Source: Caldilineaceae bacterium
GTDB lineage: Bacteria; Chloroflexota; Anaerolineae; Caldilineales; Caldilineaceae
Assembly: GCA_022842065.1 (NCBI GenBank)
Contig: JALHQH010000005.1
Coordinates: forward strand, 186,001-250,000
Reading direction: 5' to 3'
DNA length: 64,000 nt
The first letter of the stretch is position 1, and each line of letters begins with the position of its first letter. A model generated the notes under the pieces. That model saw nothing but the letters and a program-made list of their open reading frames with translations. It was not told where the DNA came from and did not search any database. Of the stretch, positions 1 through 8,186 are shown piece by piece. Both the position numbers and the translations under genes were made by a program.

Positions 1-320
1 AGTAATCGCCACTGATCGGTGGTAAGTTTGCGGTCATCTTGTAAATAAAGCGTGAGGGCCCGCTCATGCTCTTTATTGAATCCCGGCACGAGAGGAAGTG
101 CGGTTGGAGAGGGTTACTCAACGCGTTCCTCCTGATCGAGCATGTTCATGCGGGCGTTCATCTTCAGGCCAAGCCGCAATGCCGCTATTTTTAGATTTGA
201 CTTTCTCTTGCACAATCACGACCAATTCGTTAGCTGTCACCAATCGACGAAGCTTTATTTTACCAGGTCAGTTAACTTATTGCTGAACAGCGCAATGCGC
301 AGTGGACTATTTCTCTGCAC
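1..320 (-). pseudogene. Fragmentary minus-strand coding remnants, unknown product
   Basis: Reading the minus strand gives three protein-like pieces in different frames. One runs from a GTG at 320 to a stop at 255. A second piece (267-118, ends TGA) continues the first if one base is shifted near 258-268. A third starts at a TTG at 121 that overlaps that TGA, has AGGAGG six bases upstream, and runs off the left edge, but a protein-like reading continues only after a second shift near 95. The stop/start overlap with a good ribosome site suggests two formerly coupled small genes, such as a toxin-antitoxin type pair, but I recognise neither. The frameshifts could also be sequence errors. Confidence 0.3.
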
Positions 321-551
321 CTCACCCTAGACTCAATATTGTAACCGCCAACGAGCATCAAGTTTCGGCCCGTTACACCGCACATTGTGTTAAATCCTTG
401 TGCAACTACTCGAAAAAATTAGGAAGCATTGGGGCAGTGAGACGCATTGTCATTCCTGAAAATAAATGGAATCACTTGCCGCGTTGTGGTGAACTGGCCA
501 GGTTGCTAAATGTTCAACTGGTCAATTGACGGGTTTTCCTACGTCAATTTA

Positions 552-560
552 TGGTATACT
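552..560 (+). promoter_or_regulatory. Extended -10 promoter (TGGTATACT)
   Basis: TG at 552-553, one base, then TATACT at 555-560. This extended -10 recurs in related form upstream of other genes here. A TTGACG at 526-531 is too far away (23 bases) to be a normal -35. If used, the transcript would carry a leader of about 260 bases before the secreted protein at 830. I see no known riboswitch in that leader (561-829). Confidence 0.35.
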
Positions 561-829
561 GTAGGTAGCGGTCGGGCCTAGTGCATGTAACGTTTCATCG
601 ATACCAAAACAAAGTACCAATCGCTGCCTCACGCTAACCCTTGGCCCCTCTTCGCCCAACCCATTACGCTTACGGTCCAGCCGGCTGGCTAACTGCATAC
701 CATTTTGTCTTCAATCGCCTTTGGACAAGGCACCTATGCGAGCCGCGCGCTTTGCTGTCGGACATGCAAAATGCGTAGTGCTATACGCTGGTCCTCATTC
801 AGCGCAAAGTATAAAAAGGAGTTAATTAT

Positions 830-2674
830 ATGTGCAAAAAACTTGTAAATGTGCTGGTTCTGCTTGTGTTGTGGAGTAGCGTCATGCCCGCTGCAACCAG
901 CACTGCGGCAACGGTTGCCCAACCGCCACCAACGAATCTACTCGTCAATGGTGGGTTTGAGCAGGGCTCCTATGACCCTACGGTTGCGCCTACTGGATGG
1001 TTTAAAGAAGCTTTTGTCGCTGCCACTGCCAACTTCACCTGGGACAACACCGTGGCCCATTCGGGGCGGAAGAGTGTTAAAATTAGCCTGTCACAACTTA
1101 ACGACGCGCGCTGGGTCCAAACCGTCAATTTGCAACCCAATACCGACTACGAATTCTCCGGTTGGGTCAAAACCCAGGGGATTCCCTTTACAAATCAGGT
1201 TGTCGATGCTGGTGCCAATCTGTCGACAAGTGGTGCTTTTCTATTGCCAACCTCCCACGGCATCTATGGTACCAGTGACTGGACCTATGTGAGCCTAAAT
1301 TTCAACTCGGCGGATAAGGTCGGGTTATCCCTCTTCGCTCGGCTTGGCTATTATTCTGGCACCACGGTCGGCACGGCCTGGTTTGATGATCTAAAGCTGG
1401 TGCAGATCAGCCGTACTACTGATCCAAACAGCATGCTTTGGAATGGTAGCTTTGAAGAGGGGGGGTATTTTGCGCCCTTTGCAGCCCCGCATGGTTGGGC
1501 GGAAGATCGACAGGGACAGCGATACTTGACCTGGACCGAGGATACTGCCTACTTTGGGCAGCGAAGTGTGGCGATTGATTGTCCGAACTATTGTGCCAGT
1601 TTGTATTCACAGCTTGTGGCTGTGCAGCCTAACACAAACTACCTGTTATCTGGCTGGATCAAGACCGCGGATGTGAGCCATACCAATGGTCTGGTTGATG
1701 CCGGTGCTAATCTGAACATTGCTGGCCTGTGGACCTATACACAGCCGCTCTTCGGTACCAATGATTGGACCTATGTCAGCCTGCTCTTTAATTCAGGCAA
1801 TCGCACGCTGGTTGATGTGCATGCACGCCTAGGGTACGATTCGGGCGGTTCACGTGGACAAGTCTGGTATGATGGCATTCAATTGCGGCCATTAAGCGCT
1901 AACATGGTCAACAATCCTGATTTTGCACTTGGTGCCAACCCGTGGACTTTCTTTACCAATGGGCAAGGTAGCTTTACGACACCCGTCAAAGCCGGCAGCC
2001 TTGATGCCGCGGCCAGAATCGAGATTACGCAAAAGGGGGCGAATACGCGTTTTTATCAGCAGAATCTCTTTTTGGAGCCCCGTACACGCTATCGCCTACA
2101 ATTCTCGGCCTATTCCAACAGCGGCCGCGATTTTACTGTCGATGTTGATCAACATCTGCGCTCGCTCAACTATGGTCTGCGCAACTACCGTCCCAATCTT
2201 ACCAACCAATGGAAAACCTACGTGATTGATTTCACGACAAGAGGCTTTTCCCAACCAGTCTTTGATGGACGGCTGCGCTTTATTTTTAATAATCTGGCCA
2301 AACCGGGTGATATTTATTGGATCGATAACGTCACGTTGACGAAGGTCCAAACCGTGAATGCGGCGGCTACGGCCCCGTTGACTGGTGGCAGTGTTGCCGG
2401 TGTGATCCAAGGTGGGACAGCCCCCGTATCAATCACAGTGGTGGATCTGGAAACGGGTGGCACCGCTTATCAGGCGACAACTGCCACCGATAGTGCTGGG
2501 CAGTTCACGTTTGCCGGGTTGCCCGCGGGTGTTTTTGAACTAACGGTACAAGCGCCATTGGGTTATCTTGCACCAGAACCGCTTACTTTTACAAGCGCGG
2601 ATGAGCTAACCGATCTGGAAATTTTGCTGGAACAAGCCCCGTTTACGCTTTTCCTGCCACAGATTGCGCGGTAA
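830..2674 (+). CDS. Secreted protein with carbohydrate-binding-type repeats and C-terminal LP tail
   Basis: 614 residues. The signal peptide has KK, then a hydrophobic run, with cleavage likely near residue 28. Two repeats of about 170 residues follow, each opening with 'NGGFEQG' or 'NGSFEEG' and containing 'W.YVSL.FNS', and a third related segment starts near residue 355. This is the jelly-roll pattern of CBM4/9-like carbohydrate-binding domains. Residues about 520-600 look like a carboxypeptidase-regulatory/SdrB-like beta domain ('TDSAGQFTFAGLPAGVFELTV'). No catalytic domain is visible, so it probably binds polysaccharide outside the cell. The last residues, FTLFLPQIAR, match the tail of the two secreted proteins at 42-44 kb. 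Start chosen on the strong AAGGAG at 815-820. Confidence 0.75.
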   Translation: MCKKLVNVLVLLVLWSSVMPAATSTAATVAQPPPTNLLVNGGFEQGSYDPTVAPTGWFKEAFVAATANFTWDNTVAHSGRKSVKISLSQLNDARWVQTVNLQPNTDYEFSGWVKTQGIPFTNQVVDAGANLSTSGAFLLPTSHGIYGTSDWTYVSLNFNSADKVGLSLFARLGYYSGTTVGTAWFDDLKLVQISRTTDPNSMLWNGSFEEGGYFAPFAAPHGWAEDRQGQRYLTWTEDTAYFGQRSVAIDCPNYCASLYSQLVAVQPNTNYLLSGWIKTADVSHTNGLVDAGANLNIAGLWTYTQPLFGTNDWTYVSLLFNSGNRTLVDVHARLGYDSGGSRGQVWYDGIQLRPLSANMVNNPDFALGANPWTFFTNGQGSFTTPVKAGSLDAAARIEITQKGANTRFYQQNLFLEPRTRYRLQFSAYSNSGRDFTVDVDQHLRSLNYGLRNYRPNLTNQWKTYVIDFTTRGFSQPVFDGRLRFIFNNLAKPGDIYWIDNVTLTKVQTVNAAATAPLTGGSVAGVIQGGTAPVSITVVDLETGGTAYQATTATDSAGQFTFAGLPAGVFELTVQAPLGYLAPEPLTFTSADELTDLEILLEQAPFTLFLPQIAR

Positions 2675-2739
2675 TCTGCGTTTTGTTCCCTCGTCGATTC
2701 AGATGCGACCATCCTGAACAGACCCTCACCGCTGAATCG

Positions 2740-3068
2740 TTATCCCACACTTTTGTTATGCGCTGCCGGCCCGACTGTCAACGCCAGTTGGCGGTCGGGT
2801 CGGCGGCGCGTTAACATGACGCGCCGCACCGCACTTTGCCATTCAATCCCATGCGCATCGACCGTCGCCGGGCGTCCTAAATTTTCGCCCAGCAGGTGAT
2901 TGTCACCGGGCGCGGTGCGACTTCATCAATCAAGCCATGCCAAAACGTAAATAACTTTTTCACTGCCTCTGGTTGCCCATATCCTTTGCCGGTTGATGCC
3001 AAGAATCGGTAAATGTGCGTATCCTCTTGCCGAGTAAAGCAGCGTACAATAGTCAGATTGTCGCTAAA
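2740..3068 (-). pseudogene. Frameshifted minus-strand gene remnant, unknown product
   Basis: Two overlapping minus-strand frames read as convincing protein. The upstream piece (3068-2877) includes 'TIVRCFTRQEDTHIYRFL' and 'FTFWHGLIDEVAPRP', and the downstream piece (2922-2740) includes 'NHLLGENLGRPATVDAHGIE'. They join into one chain with a single shift near 2900-2920. No start codon with a good ribosome site is present and the N-terminus is missing. I do not recognise the family. The downstream piece crosses the large hairpin at 2758-2811, which argues for some caution. Confidence 0.35.
2758..2811. repeat. Perfect 25-bp GC-rich hairpin
   Basis: Two 25-base arms (2758-2782 and 2787-2811) pair completely, allowing several G-U pairs, around a 4-base loop GCCA. 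It lies about 85 bases after the stop of the secreted protein and could end its transcript, but no T-run follows on either strand. Confidence 0.6.
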
Positions 3069-3080
3069 TCATCTGTCTTA

Positions 3081-3137
3081 GACCCTATCCAAAACCTCGG
3101 CTATGGCTCGAAGGAAGCGCGGATTTTGGGATAGGTC
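3081..3137. repeat. Imperfect inverted repeat in leader of the channel gene
   Basis: GACCCTATCCAAAA at 3081-3094 mirrors TTTTGGGATAGGTC at 3124-3137 with one base difference. The arms sit 22-79 bases upstream of the channel start. This may be a small mobile or REP-like unit or a leader hairpin. No clear flanking duplication is seen. Confidence 0.5.
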
Positions 3138-3158
3138 GTAAATGAAGAGGAAATTCAC

Positions 3159-5072
3159 GTGCGCGAAATTACGTGGCTGGATCGCTTTCGGTATGCCTTT
3201 GACAATACTATGTCCCGCGGCGCGGTGGCGCTCATCGGCTGGCTTTTGTTTACCTCGCTCGTGTTGATTCTGCTCTTTTCTGCACTGGTATCAGTCGCCC
3301 GCATTATCCCAGCGGAGGCAAGCGGTGGAAGCGATTCACTGGCCGAGGTCATCTGGTCGAGCACCATGCACGCGCTGGATGCTGGGACGATTGCCGGCGA
3401 TCAAGGCCCTTGGGTCTTTCGGCTGACCATGTTTAGCATGACGCTGCTTGGGCTCTTCCTCGTGAGTATTCTGATCGGCATCATCACCAGCGGCATTGAA
3501 GCGCGCCTGGAGGAGTTGCGCAAAGGGCGCTCGTTTGTGATCGAAGATGATCACACCGTCATCCTCGGCTGGAGTCCCCAGGTCTTTACGATTGTCTCTG
3601 AATTGGTGGTGGCGAATGCCAGCCGCAAGCGCTCAGTGATCGCGATTCTCGGCGATAAAGACAAAGTCGAGATGGAAGACGAGTTGCGTGACAAAGTGGG
3701 CAACATCCGCAATACGCGCATCGTCTGTCGCCGTGGCCGCCCCGTTGATCTGACTGATCTGGAGATTGTCAATCCCCATCGGGCGCGCTCAGTGATTATT
3801 CTGCCGCCCGAGGTGGCCGAGCCGGATACCGAGGTGATCAAGGCGATTTTGGCGCTGATCAACAACCCCAAACGACGCCCGACTCCCTATCATATCGTCG
3901 CCGCACTGCGCGAAAGCGAAAATGAGCAGGTTGCCAAGCTGGTTGGGCGCGCCGAAGTGCAGACCGTCCTGGCCGATGACCTGATCGCCCGGCTCACCGT
4001 GCAGACGAGTTTGCAGGCCGGTCTTTCGATGATCTATACCGAACTCTTCAACTTTGATGGTGATGAGATCTACTTTACCCACGCCCCGGCTCTGGTCGGG
4101 AAAAGCTTTGGGGAAGCCTTGCTGGCGTATGAAGAGTCGGCGGTATTGGGCATGCGCTTTAGGGATGGCCGCATTCAACTTAACCCGCCGATGACGACCG
4201 TGATCAACAGCGGTGACCAACTGATCGCAATTGCCGCCGATGATAGCAAAATGCAACTCTCTGATCAAACCAACTTCGCAATTGATGCAACCGCACTGCG
4301 CCGCCCCTCCCCACCGCCGGCCAGCCAACCCGTGCATACCTTAATCCTGGGCTGGAATCACCGCGCACCGTTGATGATCACCGAGCTTGATCACTACTTG
4401 CCCGCCGGTTCGCAAGTGACCGTGGTTGCGCCCCTGCCGGCTACCGAAATGTGCCAACCCGATTATGCTGCTAGGCTCCAGCATGTTGCGGTCACCTTTC
4501 TCGAAGGTGAAACGACGAGACGTACCGTATTAGATGGGCTACAGATTGACCATTACCACCACGTCCTGCTTTTGAGTGACAGTGATCGCCTGGATGCACA
4601 GAGAGCCGACGCGCATACGCTGATCACCCTCCTCCATCTGCGCGATCTGAGCGCCAAGCTTGATCACAAACTTTCGATCACCAGCGAAATGTTAGATGTG
4701 CAAAACCGTGATCTGGCGACCGTGACCCAAGCCGATGATTTTATTGTGAGCGAGCGGCTGGTCAGCCTGGTCTTGGCCCAGATTGCCGAGAACAAGGAAC
4801 TAGCCCTCGTCTTCACCGATCTCCTGAATGCTGATGGAGCCGAGATCTACCTCAAGCCAATCGGCGACTATATTGAGGTGGGGCGACCGCTCAATTTCTA
4901 CACCGTGGTCGAGGCTGCGCGCCGGCGTGATGAGATAGCGCTTGGCTACCGCCGCTTACGCCACGCCCAAGATCCGGCCCAGCACTATGGTGTGCGGCTA
5001 AATCCAAACAAGGCCGAAAAGCTCACCTACTGTCATGAAGATCGGGTTGTCGTTTTAGCCTGGGGCGCGTAA
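3159..5072 (+). CDS. CASTOR/POLLUX-type ion channel with RCK domains
   Basis: 637 residues, GTG start with AGAGG eight bases upstream. Hydrophobic segments lie near residues 22-47 and 85-110, with a pore-loop-like stretch between ('ALDAGTIAGDQGPWVFR'). A cytoplasmic part with two NAD-type Rossmann/RCK folds follows. The first starts at about residue 128 ('HTVILGWSPQVFTIVSEL') and the second at about residue 388 ('HTLILGWNHRAPLMITEL'). This layout is that of the bacterial CASTOR/POLLUX-related family, homologues of the plant symbiosis channels, which likely pass cations. It stands alone between a leader palindrome (3081-3137) and a strong terminator (5113-5144). The family call is firm; ion selectivity cannot be read from the sequence. 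Confidence 0.85.
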   Translation: MREITWLDRFRYAFDNTMSRGAVALIGWLLFTSLVLILLFSALVSVARIIPAEASGGSDSLAEVIWSSTMHALDAGTIAGDQGPWVFRLTMFSMTLLGLFLVSILIGIITSGIEARLEELRKGRSFVIEDDHTVILGWSPQVFTIVSELVVANASRKRSVIAILGDKDKVEMEDELRDKVGNIRNTRIVCRRGRPVDLTDLEIVNPHRARSVIILPPEVAEPDTEVIKAILALINNPKRRPTPYHIVAALRESENEQVAKLVGRAEVQTVLADDLIARLTVQTSLQAGLSMIYTELFNFDGDEIYFTHAPALVGKSFGEALLAYEESAVLGMRFRDGRIQLNPPMTTVINSGDQLIAIAADDSKMQLSDQTNFAIDATALRRPSPPPASQPVHTLILGWNHRAPLMITELDHYLPAGSQVTVVAPLPATEMCQPDYAARLQHVAVTFLEGETTRRTVLDGLQIDHYHHVLLLSDSDRLDAQRADAHTLITLLHLRDLSAKLDHKLSITSEMLDVQNRDLATVTQADDFIVSERLVSLVLAQIAENKELALVFTDLLNADGAEIYLKPIGDYIEVGRPLNFYTVVEAARRRDEIALGYRRLRHAQDPAQHYGVRLNPNKAEKLTYCHEDRVVVLAWGA

Positions 5073-5112
5073 TCCACGTTAGCCTTATACTGACCGCACT
5101 TGGTGATGCAGC

Positions 5113-5144
5113 AAAAAAGCGCACAGCCCGCTGTGCGCTTTTTT
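5113..5144 (+). terminator. Intrinsic terminator of the channel gene
   Basis: A 14-bp perfect stem (AAAAAAGCGCACAG and its complement) around loop CCCG ends in six T residues, 40 bases after the stop codon. Confidence 0.9.
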
Positions 5145-5145
5145 G

Positions 5146-5440
5146 TTGCGCAATTTCACTGCGCTCAGCGAAAAGCATATTGTTTGATCCAGCCACGTAT
5201 CAGTCGGCAATTGTCATTCCGAGTTACCGATTTTGCCGTGGCAACATCAGCTTGGCAAAAAAACGCACGCCTGAGTTTCTAGGAAGGCAGCTTTATCGCC
5301 GAGGAATCTCCAATTACCGGCCGATGTATGGCTACTCACAGCACCGGCGCGATTGCCTGATCGATAAATCAAATGCAGTTGGCAAAATGTCGGGGCCATC
5401 TCTATCGGTGTTCTCGATTAGGAATTGATGCCGCGCGATT
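5146..5440. other. Gene-free stretch with REP-like sequence
   Basis: No convincing gene. The segment contains GTCATTCCGAG (5213-5223) and GAGGAATCTC (about 5300-5309), which form a loose inverted pair and resemble dispersed repeats known from several bacterial phyla. Short open frames on both strands here have no recognisable features. Confidence 0.4.
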
Positions 5441-5561
5441 GGGTGCGTTCCAATTTTGGGGTAAACGTCCCCGGCACAGGCGAGGAAATGGGACGCAGAC
5501 GAACCATTTCCTCGCCTGTGCCGGGGACGTTGTGAACCTCGCCCTTTTCTGGGATACACCC
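5441..5561. mobile_element. MITE-like element, copy 1 (121 bp)
   Basis: The element starts GGGTGCGTTCCAATTTTGGG and ends with a degenerate complement (CTGGGATACACCC). It is flanked by near-identical 8-bp repeats: GCGCGATT at 5433-5440 and GCGTGATT at 5562-5569. Its centre is a perfect 27-bp stem (5465-5491 with 5504-5530) around a 12-base loop. A second copy lies at 23303-23424. It has no coding capacity and appears to be a non-autonomous transposon. The right end abuts the TTGACA of the next promoter by about 15 bases. Confidence 0.8.
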
Positions 5562-5576
5562 GCGTGATTTTGCCCC

Positions 5577-5605
5577 TTGACAACCAGCTTCTCTTTATGT
5601 ACCAT
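5577..5605 (+). promoter_or_regulatory. Promoter of the TetR/ABC operon
   Basis: TTGACA at 5577-5582, 17 bases, then TACCAT at 5600-5605. It lies just beyond the MITE copy, so insertion changed the sequence upstream of this promoter. Confidence 0.5.
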
Positions 5606-5608
5606 ATA

Positions 5609-5636
5609 TATGACTGATATTGTAATAATAGTCATA
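5609..5636. promoter_or_regulatory. Palindromic operator, probable TetR autoregulation site
   Basis: TATGACT (5609-5615) and AGTCATA (5630-5636) form exact 7-bp arms around an AT-rich centre. The site covers the expected transcription start and sits 22 bases ahead of the tetR-type start codon, as usual for TetR-family self-repression. Confidence 0.6.
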
Positions 5637-5657
5637 GATATCATGCACGAGGTGATA

Positions 5658-6263
5658 ATGCCGAAAGCGTTTACCGAACAGGAAAAAGCGGCGATCCGCC
5701 AACAGTTGCGCGAACAGGGGCAACGGATCTTCGCCATCTATGGCCTTAAAAAGACCAGTGTGGATGAGTTAACCCAGGCAGTTGGCATCTCTAAGGGGGC
5801 GTTCTATCTTTTTTACCCTTCCAAAGAGGAGTTGCTCATGGAGATTTTGGAAGCGATCGAAGCTGAATTACAACGGGGTCTGCTCGACTATGTCACCCAC
5901 CCAGATGCCAACGCCCGTCAGAATGTGCGTGCGATCCTACACAATTTTCTCGTCAAATGGGATGCCTATCCGCTGCTCAAACGCTTTGGCCCGGATGATT
6001 ATATGGTACTGGTGCGCAAATTGCCGCCGGCCCGAATGCTGGCCCATGTCGACCGCGATGCCACCTTTATCAACAACTTTGTCACAAAGTTAGCCCAGGA
6101 GGGGATCACCATGCGTGCATCGCCGCAGATTGTGACAAACCTGATGAAAAGTCTCTTTTTTGTCGGGTTGCATCGGGCCGAGTTGGGTGATGATGCCTAT
6201 GCAGAGACGATGGATGTATTGGTGGATCTAGTGGCAGGCTATGTGACGGAAGGCGCAAAATGA
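5658..6263 (+). CDS. TetR/AcrR-family transcriptional regulator
   Basis: 201 residues from the chosen ATG at 5658, which has GAGGTGAT just upstream. An in-frame ATG at 5577 overlaps the promoter and is not preferred. The N-terminal helix-turn-helix reads 'GLKKTSVDELTQAVGISKGAFYLFYPSKEELL' in two blocks, classic for TetR. The C-terminal ligand domain is all-helical. Its stop overlaps the next ATG (ATGA), so it is co-translated with the ABC ATPase. It likely represses this exporter operon through the palindrome at 5609-5636; the ligand is unknown. Confidence 0.85.
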   Translation: MPKAFTEQEKAAIRQQLREQGQRIFAIYGLKKTSVDELTQAVGISKGAFYLFYPSKEELLMEILEAIEAELQRGLLDYVTHPDANARQNVRAILHNFLVKWDAYPLLKRFGPDDYMVLVRKLPPARMLAHVDRDATFINNFVTKLAQEGITMRASPQIVTNLMKSLFFVGLHRAELGDDAYAETMDVLVDLVAGYVTEGAK

Positions 6264-7207
6264 CGTTCGCCATTCAAACTGATCGTTTGACTAAAGTATA
6301 TGGAACCGTGCGGGCGGTTGACAATGTCAACCTGCGCGTGCGCCAGGGTGAAATCTATGGCTTTCTCGGCCTCAATGGGGCCGGTAAAACGACGACGATC
6401 CGCACTTTGCTGGGGATGATTCAGCCCAGTGCAGGCCGGGTTGAAGTGCTTGGGCAACAGGTTGGCCCACATGGCCAAGGCCCGTGGCGCCAGGTGGGTC
6501 ATCTGGTTGAAGCACCAGCGGTCTACCCCGAATTGACCGTACGCGAAAATCTGGAAATTGCGCGCCGCCTGCAAGGCTTTGGCGATCGCGCGGCCACTGG
6601 CCGCGCGATTGAAGTGCTGGGGCTGAATCCCTATGCCGACCGCAAGGCAGGTACCTTGTCGATGGGCAATCTCCAACGGCTGGGGTTGGCACGCGCGGTG
6701 CTGCATGTGCCGGCTCTGCTCCTGCTCGATGAACCGACCAATGGACTCGATCCCGCCGGCGTGGTCGAGATCCGCGCCTTACTACAGCAACTAGCCCACG
6801 AACAAGGGGTAACGATCTTTATGTCGAGCCACATTCTCACCGAGGTTGATCGGCTGGCGACGCGGATTGGGATTATCCACCAGGGGCAGCTGATTGAAGA
6901 GTTGGACGCCCAACAGTTGGACCAGTTGCGGGCGCGGCGCTTGGAGATCCAGACACGCGATCTGCCAGCGGCCGAGCAGTTTTTGCGCACGGCGGGCTAC
7001 ACTGTCACATCGCGGCCAGCGGCGGAAAGCATCCTACTTGGCGATGAACGGGCGGTTGCCGCACCGGATGCGGTGGCGCAGCTGCTCGTCAATGCCGGCC
7101 TGCCGCCCACCCGCCTGGCCGTGATGCAGCAGAATCTGGAAGAGCACTTCTTGCAGTTGACTGCCGCAACGGCAATACGTTCCGAGAACGCGCCGACGCA
7201 TGGATAA
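6260..7207 (+). CDS. ABC exporter ATP-binding subunit (BcrA/DrrA type)
   Basis: 315 residues. Walker A 'GLNGAGKTTT' lies near residue 41, the signature is 'LSMGNLQRLGLARA' (a variant of LSGGQ), Walker B is 'LLLLDEPTNGLD' and the switch His is in 'MSSHIL'. A C-terminal domain after residue 215 is typical of the bacitracin/daunorubicin exporter branch. The start overlaps the tetR-type gene, and the stop at 7205-7207 lies 25 bases before the chosen start of the permease. With the permease it forms an exporter, perhaps for a drug or membrane-active compound. Confidence 0.85.
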   Translation: MTFAIQTDRLTKVYGTVRAVDNVNLRVRQGEIYGFLGLNGAGKTTTIRTLLGMIQPSAGRVEVLGQQVGPHGQGPWRQVGHLVEAPAVYPELTVRENLEIARRLQGFGDRAATGRAIEVLGLNPYADRKAGTLSMGNLQRLGLARAVLHVPALLLLDEPTNGLDPAGVVEIRALLQQLAHEQGVTIFMSSHILTEVDRLATRIGIIHQGQLIEELDAQQLDQLRARRLEIQTRDLPAAEQFLRTAGYTVTSRPAAESILLGDERAVAAPDAVAQLLVNAGLPPTRLAVMQQNLEEHFLQLTAATAIRSENAPTHG

Positions 7208-7232
7208 GCGCAAGCAAATAAGGAATATGCCC

Positions 7233-8021
7233 ATGAACACATTTACTGCTGCCCTCTGGGCCGAAGGGCTCAAGGCGCGGCGCTCGAAAGTGCCGCTGCT
7301 GACGGCGCTTGGTTTTTCATTAGCGCCCCTGGTCGGCGGACTCTTTATGGTGATTCTCAAAGATCCCGAACGGGCGCGCACGATGGGGCTGCTTGGGGCC
7401 AAAGCCCAACTCACCGCCGGGGTGGCCGATTGGCCGGCCTACTTTGACCTGTTGGCCCAAGCGGTGGCCGTGGGTGGCGCGCTGATCTTCGCTGTGATCA
7501 CGATTTGGGTCTTTGGCCGGGAATTTTCTGACCGGACGGTCAAAGAATTGCTGGCGTTGCCCACCGGCCGCGCGGCAATTGTCGGGGCTAAGTTCACGCT
7601 GATTGCCCTGTGGGGCATGACCCTAACGCTGCTGGTCTTTGCAATTGGGCTGCTGATGGGGACGCTGGTCGATATTCCCGGTTGGTCACTGGCACTCGTG
7701 CAAAGCGCGTTTGTCGATGTGCTGGGATCTGCCGCCCTGACCTTGGCGCTGATGCCCTTTGTGGCGCTGCTTTCTAGCGTTGGCCGCGGTTATCTACCGC
7801 CCTTTGGTTGGACGATTCTGACCCTCTTCCTGGCGAATATCATTGTCTATACGGGCTGGGGCGATTGGTTTCCTTGGGCGGTGCCGGCACTCTTTAGCGG
7901 TGCCGCCGGACCACGCGCCGAACAGATCGGGCCACATAGTTATCTGCTGGTGACCGTGGCGCTGGTCGTGGGCATGGCCAGTACCTTCCTCTGGTGGCAA
8001 CGGGCCGATCAGACGCGCTAG
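7233..8021 (+). CDS. ABC-2 family exporter permease
   Basis: 262 residues from ATG 7233, chosen because AAGGA (7220-7224) is eight bases upstream. An ATG at 7200 overlapping the ATPase gene is possible but less well placed. About six membrane spans: near residues 22-40, 68-90, 107-135, 145-175, 183-205 and 230-250. The opening 'FTAALWAEGLKARRSK' is typical of ABC-2 permeases that partner BcrA-type ATPases. Confidence 0.85.
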   Translation: MNTFTAALWAEGLKARRSKVPLLTALGFSLAPLVGGLFMVILKDPERARTMGLLGAKAQLTAGVADWPAYFDLLAQAVAVGGALIFAVITIWVFGREFSDRTVKELLALPTGRAAIVGAKFTLIALWGMTLTLLVFAIGLLMGTLVDIPGWSLALVQSAFVDVLGSAALTLALMPFVALLSSVGRGYLPPFGWTILTLFLANIIVYTGWGDWFPWAVPALFSGAAGPRAEQIGPHSYLLVTVALVVGMASTFLWWQRADQTR

Positions 8022-8032
8022 TTTGTCCCAAG

Positions 8033-8127
8033 CGCATTCCACGCGGAGCGTGGAATGCGTGTGAAGACGCTCCATGTCTCGGGACGCAGAGCGCCCAAGC
8101 GCAACGCCCACGCAGCGCATGGGCGCT
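8033..8127. repeat. Two adjacent hairpins between convergent genes
   Basis: A 12-bp perfect stem (8033-8044 with 8048-8059, loop GGA) is followed by AGCGCCCA (8090-8097) pairing with TGGGCGCT (8120-8127). They fill the gap between the convergent permease and GH95 genes and may stop transcription from both sides, though T-runs are absent. Confidence 0.55.
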
Positions 8128-8186
8128 AGCCAAACACCTCCGTGTCCTCTGTCCCCTCTGTGCGCTCTGTGGCTAAATCAACTTAA

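Noticed and set aside
340..400. Possible integron attC-like site (TGTAAC...GTTACA)
   Set aside because: The arms are short and the total of about 40 bases is below the usual attC size; no integrase or cassette genes are seen.
302..529. 75-residue plus-strand open frame
   Set aside because: It has no ribosome site or recognisable feature, and the minus strand of part of the same interval reads more like protein.
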